Source of the DNA: Novosphingobium sp.
Lineage (GTDB): Bacteria > Pseudomonadota > Alphaproteobacteria > Sphingomonadales > Sphingomonadaceae
Direction of reading: 5' to 3'
NCBI GenBank assembly: GCA_027490345.1
Contig: JAIXYF010000062.1
Location: 1-5,036, forward strand
DNA: 5,036 nt
Shown: piece after piece, positions 1 to 5,036 of the stretch
Numbering within the stretch: position 1 is the stretch's first letter
Layout: each line of letters begins with the position of its first letter
Made by a program: the position numbers and the translations under genes
Notes under the pieces: generated by a model
What the model was told of the DNA's origin: nothing
Databases searched by the model: none
What the model saw: only the letters and a program-made list of their open reading frames with translations

Positions 1-94
1 CATCAGGCCCAGCTTCGCATCAGGCCCAGCTTCGCATCAGGCCCAGCTTCGCATCAGGCCCAGCTTCGCTTCAGGCCCAGCTTCGCTTCAGGCC
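1..94. repeat. 17-bp tandem repeat array, cut by the left window edge
   Basis: The unit CATCAGGCCCAGCTTCG is repeated head to tail. Units at 1-17, 18-34, 35-51 and 52-68 are identical. The unit at 69-85 begins CTTC instead of CATC, and a partial unit at 86-94 shares that change and then stops. The first base of the window is already the start of a unit, so the array probably extends to the left. The array is unlikely to be coding on the minus strand: each unit carries TGA on that strand, and 17 is not a multiple of three, so every minus frame is closed within three units. The plus strand has no stop in the unit, so the tail of a plus-strand gene cannot be formally excluded, but nothing supports one. 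It lies downstream of the M16 gene, separated from its stop codon by about 23 bp. Function unknown. Confidence 0.97.
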
Positions 95-103
95 TCGTCA
101 ACC

Positions 104-117
104 GGGCGCGCGCGCCC
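104..117. repeat. Perfect G/C palindrome at the 3' end of the M16 gene
   Basis: GGGCGCGCGCGCCC is a perfect 14-bp palindrome directly next to the stop codon (118-120) of the minus-strand peptidase gene. Its core (106-115) is strictly alternating G and C. As RNA from the minus strand it could fold into a short, very G/C-rich hairpin right after the stop codon. No U-run follows (the minus strand continues GGTTGACGAGG), so it does not meet the usual picture of an intrinsic terminator. It could still be a weak terminator or an RNA 3'-end stabiliser; that is inference. Confidence 0.6.
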
Positions 118-2967
118 TCACTCCCCCTTCACCACTTCCAGCGGAAGCCCCAGTCCTTCGAGCTGTGGCTTGACCTTGGCCGCATCGCCCACCACGACCC
201 ACATCACGCTTGCGGGGTTGATCGTCTGCCGCGCGGCGGCATCGAGGTCGGCGGGGGTCATCGCCTTGTAGCGGGCGGGAAGGCTCTCGTACCAGGAGTC
301 GGGCCGCTTGTAGGTCTCGATCTTCGCCGCGCCATCCAGCACCGCGCCTGCGGTTTCGAACATGCCGGGCAGTTCGCGCGCGCTGCCTTCGGTGGCGAGG
401 GTGGTTTCGGCCGGTGTGGTGCCCTTGGGGCCGAGGTAGCGGGTCATCTCGCCGGTGAGCTCGGTGATCGAGGGGCCGGTCTGGTCGGTCTGCACCGGCG
501 CATAGAGCATGAAGATCAGGCGGTCGGCGCGGTCGTTGATCACGCTGGAGACGCCGTAGGACCAGCCCTTGGTTTCGCGCAAGTTGGTGTTCATCCGGCT
601 GAGGAAATCGCCGCCCAATACGTCGTTGGCCGTGCGCAGGGTGACAGTATCGTCCGTTCCTTTGACCGGAATGACCGTGCCGCCGAGGATCATCGACTGC
701 GGCGATCCGGGCCGGTCGATCAGTACGATGCGGGGCTTTGGTGCGGGGATCGCGGCGGAGAAATCCTTGGCCGGCGGGGCCATGCGGTTTGCCGCCCAGT
801 TGCCAAAGCTCTTTTCCAGCAGCGGGACGACATCGGCTAGCGTGGTATCGCCCACGACATAGATCGTCGCGCGGTCGGGCCGCAGCCAGCGAGCGTGGAA
901 CGCGGCCAGATCGGCGCGGGTCAGCTTGCGCACCACGTCTGCCTCACCCGTGCCGCTGGGCGCATAGCCATAAGGGTGGGCCGGGCCATAGAGCGCGGGA
1001 TAGAGCACGCGGCTGGCCAGCGAATAGGGATCGGTACGCTCGGCCTTGATCGCGGCCAGCTGCTGCACGCGCACGCGCTCCAGTTCGGCCGGGGCAAGCG
1101 CGGGACGGCGCACATAATCTGCCAGAAGATCGAGCGAGGGCGAGAGGTTGGCGGTGAGCGCGCTGAGTTCGAACGCAGTCGAATCGGGCAGACCGACCCC
1201 TCGGATCGAAGCGCCAAGGGCTTCTTCGGTGCGGGCGAGCGCGGAGGAATCGAGGCTGGTCGTCCCCTCGTTCATCAGCTTGAGCAGCAGCGCATTGGTG
1301 CCGCGCGCGCCTGCCGGGTCAGCCGCATAGCCGGCATCGAAGGAGACCCGCACCGAGACGACCGGCACGGCGCTACGCCGCGCGAACACGACCTTGATGC
1401 CGTTCTTCAGGCTGGTGCGCTCGATGGCCGGGAAATCAAGCGCGGGTACATCGCCGCCCGCTGGGATCGTGCTGCGATCCGGGGCCGGAGCGGCAGCCGT
1501 GCTTGCCACAGCGGCAGGCGCGGGGGAGGTCGCCGCCGGAGCGAGCGCGGCATCGCCGCCGCGCGCTTCGCCGCCAGCCGTGCGTTCACCGGGGACGACC
1601 GTGAGCGCGAAGACCGGACGTTTCAGCCACTTGGCCATGGCATCGCGCACCATGGCGGGGGTGAGCCGCGCGGCGGTTTCCAGCTCCTTGCGGTAGTGCG
1701 CGGGATCGCCTGAATAGAGCAGCCCTTCGGCGAGCGTGGGCGCCTTACCATGGCCGCCTCCGACCGATTCGAGCCCGCGGATCTGGTTTGCCGCAAACGT
1801 GGTGGCCGCGCGGGCCAGTTCGTCGGCACTGGGGCCTTCGGTCATCAGGCGGTTCAGCTCTGCATCCAACGCCGCGCCGACCTTGGCCGGGTCAGCGCCG
1901 GGCTTCACATCGGCCTGCATCACGAATTGCCCCGCCTGCGCGAAGATATCCGCGCTTGCCTGCGCGGCGACCGCAAGCTGCTGCCCGCGCACCAGCGCAT
2001 CATCAAGCCGCGAACTGGCCAGCCCGCCAAGGATCATCCCGCCGACCTGCAGGGGCAGGTAATCGGGATCATCGAGCCCGGGCACCGCCCACATCCGGTA
2101 GACGCGCGTGGTCGCCACGCGGTCGTGCAGCGTGCGCACGATCGGCGCGGGCAGAGTGGGCACCGGCGCGCTGACCGGCTGGATCGCGGGACCGGCAGGA
2201 ATGGCGCCGAACCATTTTTCGACCTTGGCCTTGGCCGTGGCGGCATCGATATCGCCCGCCAGCACCAGCACCGCGTTGTTTGGCCCATAATGATCGCGGA
2301 ACCAGCCGCGCACGTCATCCAGGCTGGCGCTATCCAGATCGGCCATCGAACCGATGGTGCTGTGGTGATAAGGGTGCCCTGCAGGATAGAGCGTCTCGAA
2401 CTGCTCGTATTCGATCAGGCCGAAGGGATTGTTGTCGCCCTGGCGCTTCTCGTTCTGGACAACGCCGCGCTGGTTATCGAGCTTCTCTTGCGTGACCGCG
2501 CCGAGGAGGTGGCCCATACGGTCGCTTTCCAGCAGCAGCGCGCGGTCGAGCGCGGCGGTCGGCACGGTCTCGTAATAGTTGGTGCGATCGAACCAGGTGG
2601 TGCCGTTGATATCGGTCACCCCGATTTCCTTCATCGGGCCAAAGTAATCATTGGGCGCGTTTTCCGAGCCATTGAACATCAGGTGTTCAAACAAGTGCGC
2701 AAACCCGGTCTTGCCGCGCGGTTCGTGCTTCGAGCCGACCTTGTACCACACCGAAACCGCGACGACCGGCGCCTTGCGATCGGTGTGGACCAGCAGGGTG
2801 AGGCCATTGGGCAGGGTGAAGCGTTCATAAGGAATATCGACCGCCTTTACGAGATCGGCGACCGGTGCGGCCGTGATCTGCGGGGCGGCCGGATCGGCAG
2901 CGAGCGCGGGCACGGCGGCCAGCATGACGGGAAGCGCAAGGAGAGAGGCCATCAATGAACGGGGCAT
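118..2967 (-). CDS. Exported double-domain M16 family zinc metallopeptidase (insulinase/pitrilysin superfamily)
   Basis: A 949-residue protein that probably cleaves peptides in the periplasm; its substrate is not known. Residues 1-23 look like a signal peptide: basic start, hydrophobic stretch, and an ALA|AD cleavage site. The first M16 unit (about 45-460) has the inverted zinc motif HLFEH at 91-95. His91 and His95 would bind zinc, Glu94 would be the catalytic base, and Glu173 in QNEKRQ would be the third ligand, 77 residues after His95 as the family expects. An Ala/Pro-rich linker (about 462-508) leads to a second M16 unit (about 510-949). There the zinc motif is lost (Ala559, Leu562 and Lys563 at the equivalent positions), but a well-kept LRETKGWSYGV segment (Arg797, Tyr804) remains. 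The start at 2967 was chosen because the signal peptide follows at once and an AGGA lies 5 nt upstream. The open frame extends to an ATG at 3105, but the extra 46 residues are Arg/Pro-rich and would bury the signal peptide. Family call sure; start likely; the gene is complete and shows no frameshift. Confidence 0.96.
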   Translation of the reverse strand: MPRSLMASLLALPVMLAAVPALAADPAAPQITAAPVADLVKAVDIPYERFTLPNGLTLLVHTDRKAPVVAVSVWYKVGSKHEPRGKTGFAHLFEHLMFNGSENAPNDYFGPMKEIGVTDINGTTWFDRTNYYETVPTAALDRALLLESDRMGHLLGAVTQEKLDNQRGVVQNEKRQGDNNPFGLIEYEQFETLYPAGHPYHHSTIGSMADLDSASLDDVRGWFRDHYGPNNAVLVLAGDIDAATAKAKVEKWFGAIPAGPAIQPVSAPVPTLPAPIVRTLHDRVATTRVYRMWAVPGLDDPDYLPLQVGGMILGGLASSRLDDALVRGQQLAVAAQASADIFAQAGQFVMQADVKPGADPAKVGAALDAELNRLMTEGPSADELARAATTFAANQIRGLESVGGGHGKAPTLAEGLLYSGDPAHYRKELETAARLTPAMVRDAMAKWLKRPVFALTVVPGERTAGGEARGGDAALAPAATSPAPAAVASTAAAPAPDRSTIPAGGDVPALDFPAIERTSLKNGIKVVFARRSAVPVVSVRVSFDAGYAADPAGARGTNALLLKLMNEGTTSLDSSALARTEEALGASIRGVGLPDSTAFELSALTANLSPSLDLLADYVRRPALAPAELERVRVQQLAAIKAERTDPYSLASRVLYPALYGPAHPYGYAPSGTGEADVVRKLTRADLAAFHARWLRPDRATIYVVGDTTLADVVPLLEKSFGNWAANRMAPPAKDFSAAIPAPKPRIVLIDRPGSPQSMILGGTVIPVKGTDDTVTLRTANDVLGGDFLSRMNTNLRETKGWSYGVSSVINDRADRLIFMLYAPVQTDQTGPSITELTGEMTRYLGPKGTTPAETTLATEGSARELPGMFETAGAVLDGAAKIETYKRPDSWYESLPARYKAMTPADLDAAARQTINPASVMWVVVGDAAKVKPQLEGLGLPLEVVKGE

Positions 2968-2972
2968 GGTGA

Positions 2973-2976
2973 TCCT
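2973..2976 (-). promoter_or_regulatory. Ribosome binding site of the M16 peptidase gene
   Basis: On the minus strand the sequence reads AGGA, then five bases (TCACC), then the ATG at 2967. This modest Shine-Dalgarno match supports the start in front of the signal peptide over the longer frame beginning at 3105. Confidence 0.6.
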
Positions 2977-2982
2977 GCGGCT

Positions 2983-3010
2983 GGGGCGGCGCACCGGTGC
3001 GGGGCGGCGC
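2983..3010. repeat. Direct repeat flanking a palindrome in the leader of the M16 gene
   Basis: GGGGCGGCGC occurs at 2983-2992 and again at 3001-3010, 18 bp apart. Overlapping the first copy and filling the gap is the perfect 10-bp palindrome GCACCGGTGC at 2991-3000. The block lies 16-43 bp upstream of the peptidase start codon, so it would fall in the leader or the promoter-proximal region of that gene. It may be an operator-like site, an RNA hairpin, or chance in very G/C-rich DNA. I recognise no known regulator site. Confidence 0.5.
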
Positions 3011-3059
3011 GGAGAACTAACCGCCTTGTTCCAGAGCATGACGCGGCTGAACAGAACCA

Positions 3060-3069
3060 AAATCGATTT
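3060..3069. repeat. 10-bp A/T-rich palindrome AAATCGATTT
   Basis: A perfect palindrome centred between 3064 and 3065, roughly midway in the divergent region. Its position, in the most A/T-rich part of the region, would suit a dimeric regulator, but its length is within reach of chance and I do not match it to a known operator. Confidence 0.4.
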
Positions 3070-3077
3070 GCACAGCG

Positions 3078-3106
3078 ATTGCCCCCATGTCCGGGTGCGA
3101 GGCAAT
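3078..3106. repeat. Inverted repeat ATTGCC-N17-GGCAAT
   Basis: The half-sites are at 3078-3083 and 3101-3106, exact reverse complements, with 17 bp between. The spacing of 23 bp between half-site centres is about two helical turns, which would place both halves on the same face of the DNA. It lies just upstream of the candidate clpB promoter. Only six bases per arm match, so this is a suggestion, not a firm operator. Confidence 0.35.
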
Positions 3107-3119
3107 TTTGATCCAGATC

Positions 3120-3147
3120 CTTGTGTGGCTGAAATGACACACTACCT
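3120..3147 (+). promoter_or_regulatory. Candidate RpoH (sigma-32) heat-shock promoter of clpB
   Basis: CTTG at 3120-3123 is followed, after 18 bp, by CTACCT at 3142-3147. Known alphaproteobacterial RpoH promoters have CTTG as the core of the -35 element and a CTATNT-like -10 element about 17-18 bp after it; here the -10 has one mismatch. Transcription would begin near 3153-3156 and leave a leader of about 20 nt that just contains the ribosome binding site. clpB is a classic RpoH target, which raises the prior. The match is by eye and the rest of the -35 element (TGT instead of AAA) is weak. Confidence 0.5.
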
Positions 3148-3157
3148 TCTGGGCAAC

Positions 3158-3163
3158 AGGAGG
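3158..3163 (+). promoter_or_regulatory. Ribosome binding site of clpB
   Basis: AGGAGG is a full-strength Shine-Dalgarno match, 11 nt before the ATG at 3175. The spacing is a little long, but there is no other start nearby and the protein begins with the normal ClpB N-terminus. Confidence 0.85.
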
Positions 3164-3174
3164 AAATCCACGTC

Positions 3175-5036
3175 ATGAACCTCGAAAAATTCACCGACCG
3201 CGCCAAGGGCTTTCTGCAAGCGGCGCAAACTGTTGCCATTCGCAATAGCCATCAGCGGATCGGCCCCGAGCACGTGCTCAAGGCCTTGCTGGAAGACAGC
3301 GAAGGCATGGCTTCCGGGCTGATCCAGCGCGCAGGCGGCACCGCGTCCATCGCGCTGGCCGAAGTGGACAAGGCGCTGGGCAAGATCGCCGCCGTTTCGG
3401 GCGGCGGGGCGCAGCAAACGCCCGGCCTCGATAACGATGCTGTGCGCGTGCTTGATTCCGCCGAGCAGATCGCGGCCAAGAGCGGCGATGCTTATGTGAC
3501 CGTGGAGCGGATGCTGGTGGCGCTGACGCTGGCCTCCACCACGGCAGCGGGCCAGGCGCTGAAGGCCGCGGGCGTGACCGCGCAGGCGCTGGAAGCGGCC
3601 ATCACCGCGCTGCGCGGTGGGCGCACGGCGGACAGCGCCGGGGCGGAAAACGCCTATGAGGCGATGAAGAAGTATGCCCGCGATCTGACCGAGGCAGCGC
3701 GCGAGGGCAAGCTGGACCCGGTGATCGGTCGCGACGAGGAAATCCGCCGCACGATCCAGATCCTGGCGCGGCGCACCAAGAACAACCCTGCGCTGATCGG
3801 CGAGCCGGGCGTGGGCAAGACCGCGATTGCCGAAGGCCTTGCCATTCGCATCGCCAATGGCGATGTGCCCGACAGCTTGAAGGACCGCCGCCTGATGTCG
3901 CTCGACATGGGGTCGCTCATTGCAGGCGCAAAGTATCGCGGTGAGTTCGAGGAGCGGCTGAAGGCTGTGCTCGACGAAGTGAAAGGCGCGGAAGGCGAGA
4001 TCATCCTGTTCATCGACGAGATGCACACGCTGATCGGCGCGGGCAAATCCGAAGGCGCGATGGATGCGGGCAATCTGCTCAAGCCAGCGCTCGCGCGGGG
4101 CGAACTGCATTGCATCGGTGCGACGACGCTGGATGAATACCAGAAGTATGTCGAGAAGGACCCCGCGCTGCAGCGGCGCTTCCAGCCGGTGTTCGTGGGC
4201 GAGCCGACAGTGGAGGACACCATCTCGATCCTGCGGGGCCTCAAGGAGAAGTATGAGCTGCACCACGGGGTGCGGATCACCGATGGCGCGATTGTCGCGG
4301 CGGCGACGCTGACCAATCGTTATATCGCCGACCGTTTCCTACCCGACAAGGCCATCGACCTGATGGACGAGGCCGCCAGCCGGCTGCGCATGGAAGTGGA
4401 AAGCAAGCCCGAGGAGATCGAGAACCTTGATCGGCGGATCATCCAGCTGAAGATCGAGGACATGGCGCTGGCCAAGGAAAGCGATGCCGCTTCCAAGGAC
4501 CGGCTTACCGCGCTGCGCGAAGAACTGGCGAACCTCGAGCAGCAATCGAGCGAGCTGACCACACGCTGGCAGAACGAGCGCGACAAGATCGCCGCCGAGG
4601 GCAAGATCAAGGAAGCGCTCGACGCGGCAAGGCTTGAGCTGGAGCAGGCGCAGCGGCAGGGCGATCTCGGCAAGGCGGGTGAACTGGCTTATGGCCGGAT
4701 TCCCGAGCTGGAGAAGCAGCTGGCCGACGCGCAGGGCATGGCGGAAAACGCGCTGCTGCGCGAGGAAGTGACCGCGGACGACATCGCAGGCGTGGTCAGC
4801 CGCTGGACCGGGGTGCCGGTGGAGCGGATGCTGCAAGGCGAGCGCGAGAAGCTGCTAAAGATGGAAGAGACCATCGGCAAGCGGGTGATCGGCCAGCGCG
4901 ATGCGGTGGTCGCCGTTTCCAAGGCGGTGCGCCGGGCGCGTGCGGGCTTGCAGGACCCGAACCGGCCACTGGGCTCGTTCCTGTTCCTGGGCCCCACGGG
5001 CGTGGGCAAGACCGAGCTGTGCAAGGCGCTGGCCGG
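3175..5036 (+). CDS. clpB: ATP-dependent disaggregase ClpB (Hsp100), 3' end beyond the window
   Basis: ClpB is a cytoplasmic hexameric AAA+ machine that threads aggregated proteins through its pore and, with DnaK/DnaJ/GrpE, returns them to a soluble state. The 620 complete codons present are roughly 70 percent of a typical ClpB of about 860 residues. The Clp N-terminal domain spans about 1-150. NBD1 has Walker A GEPGVGKT at 209-216, pore loop GAKYRGEFE with Tyr254, Walker B IILFIDE at 276-282, and paired arginine fingers Arg334/Arg335 in DPALQRRF. A charged coiled-coil middle domain (about 410-525) follows; its full length separates ClpB from ClpA and ClpC and is the contact site for DnaK. 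NBD2 begins with VIGQRDAV (571-578) and reaches Walker A GPTGVGKT at 606-613, where the window ends soon after. All key residues in view are intact and there is no frameshift. It is divergent from the M16 gene and probably heat-shock controlled. Identity is near certain. Confidence 0.98.
   Translation, partial: MNLEKFTDRAKGFLQAAQTVAIRNSHQRIGPEHVLKALLEDSEGMASGLIQRAGGTASIALAEVDKALGKIAAVSGGGAQQTPGLDNDAVRVLDSAEQIAAKSGDAYVTVERMLVALTLASTTAAGQALKAAGVTAQALEAAITALRGGRTADSAGAENAYEAMKKYARDLTEAAREGKLDPVIGRDEEIRRTIQILARRTKNNPALIGEPGVGKTAIAEGLAIRIANGDVPDSLKDRRLMSLDMGSLIAGAKYRGEFEERLKAVLDEVKGAEGEIILFIDEMHTLIGAGKSEGAMDAGNLLKPALARGELHCIGATTLDEYQKYVEKDPALQRRFQPVFVGEPTVEDTISILRGLKEKYELHHGVRITDGAIVAAATLTNRYIADRFLPDKAIDLMDEAASRLRMEVESKPEEIENLDRRIIQLKIEDMALAKESDAASKDRLTALREELANLEQQSSELTTRWQNERDKIAAEGKIKEALDAARLELEQAQRQGDLGKAGELAYGRIPELEKQLADAQGMAENALLREEVTADDIAGVVSRWTGVPVERMLQGEREKLLKMEETIGKRVIGQRDAVVAVSKAVRRARAGLQDPNRPLGSFLFLGPTGVGKTELCKALA

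Larger units (their letters stand above)
2968..3174. other. Divergent intergenic region between the M16 gene and clpB
   Basis: These 207 bp hold the transcription and translation signals of both genes. The half next to the peptidase gene (2968-3010) is extremely G/C-rich; the middle (about 3051-3115) is more A/T-rich and carries a palindrome and an inverted repeat. A candidate heat-shock promoter and a strong ribosome binding site face clpB. I found no convincing -35/-10 pair on the minus strand for the peptidase gene, no tRNA and no recognisable riboswitch. A small coding region here is not supported. Confidence 0.7.

Noticed and set aside
1..94. CRISPR array
   Set aside because: The 17-bp units are directly adjacent with no unique spacers between them, so this is a simple tandem repeat.
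104..117. Confident Rho-independent terminator of the M16 gene
   Set aside because: The palindrome is G/C-rich and well placed, but no T-run follows it on the minus strand and the hairpin would have almost no loop, so I list it only as a palindrome.
1750..2958. Plus-strand open frame of about 402 codons inside the M16 gene
   Set aside because: It lies wholly antisense to a clear M16 peptidase with intact catalytic motifs. Its product is rich in Arg, Gly, His and Ala with no recognisable domain, as expected from the shadow of a high-GC gene. The other plus-strand frames between 569 and 2495 were rejected for the same reason.
3083..3090. CCCCATGT, an exact match to the E. coli sigma-32 -10 consensus, as the clpB promoter
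   Set aside because: No CTTGAA-like -35 element lies at the needed distance; the nearest candidate (TTTGCAC at 3067-3073) leaves only a 9-bp spacer. It would also give a leader of over 75 nt. The CTTG/CTACCT pair at 3120-3147 fits better, though this one is not fully excluded.
2968..3105. N-terminal extension of the M16 protein by 46 residues, starting at 3105
   Set aside because: The extension is Arg/Pro-rich and would place a well-formed signal peptide in the interior. The ATG at 2967 has an AGGA at good distance and gives a normal exported precursor.
3664..3666. Internal start at Met164 of ClpB giving a short form without the N-domain
   Set aside because: E. coli makes such a form from an internal start near residue 149, but here the only Shine-Dalgarno-like bases (GAGG at 3658-3661) are just 2 nt from the ATG, too close for normal use. 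No GTG or ATG with good spacing is seen nearby.
3142..4266. Minus-strand open frame of about 374 codons opposite clpB
   Set aside because: It is antisense to the highly conserved N-terminal and NBD1 parts of ClpB, has no family motif, and is explained by the lack of A/T-rich stop codons opposite GC-rich codons. The other minus-strand frames up to 5024 are the same kind of shadow.

Overview
The window looks like ordinary chromosomal DNA from a GC-rich alphaproteobacterium. A sphingomonad (Sphingomonas/Novosphingobium/Erythrobacter-like) is my best guess, based on strong G/C bias at third codon positions, a periplasmic double-domain M16 peptidase of the type common in that order, and a heat-shock-like promoter of alphaproteobacterial form before clpB. 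This placement is inference; no rRNA or marker gene is present to fix it.

Layout: positions 1-94 hold a 17-bp tandem repeat (five full units plus a 9-nt partial one) that runs off the left edge. A 14-bp G/C palindrome at 104-117 follows and touches the stop codon of the first gene. On the minus strand, 118-2967 encodes a 949-residue exported M16-family zinc metallopeptidase with two fused M16 units, one with the zinc site and one without. A divergent intergenic region (2968-3174, 207 bp) separates it from clpB. That region holds both ribosome binding sites, a candidate RpoH promoter for clpB, and several short repeats and palindromes of unknown meaning. On the plus strand, clpB starts at 3175 and runs off the right edge after 620 complete codons, just past its second Walker A motif.

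The two genes are divergent, so they are not one operon. Both deal with protein quality in a broad sense (cytoplasmic disaggregation by ClpB, peptide cleavage in the cell envelope by the M16 protein), but the sequence does not show that they work together. I found no mobile element, CRISPR array, tRNA or rRNA, and no convincing undescribed system. The items most worth a second look are the tandem repeat, the split-site architecture of the M16 protein, and the small repeats in the divergent promoter region.
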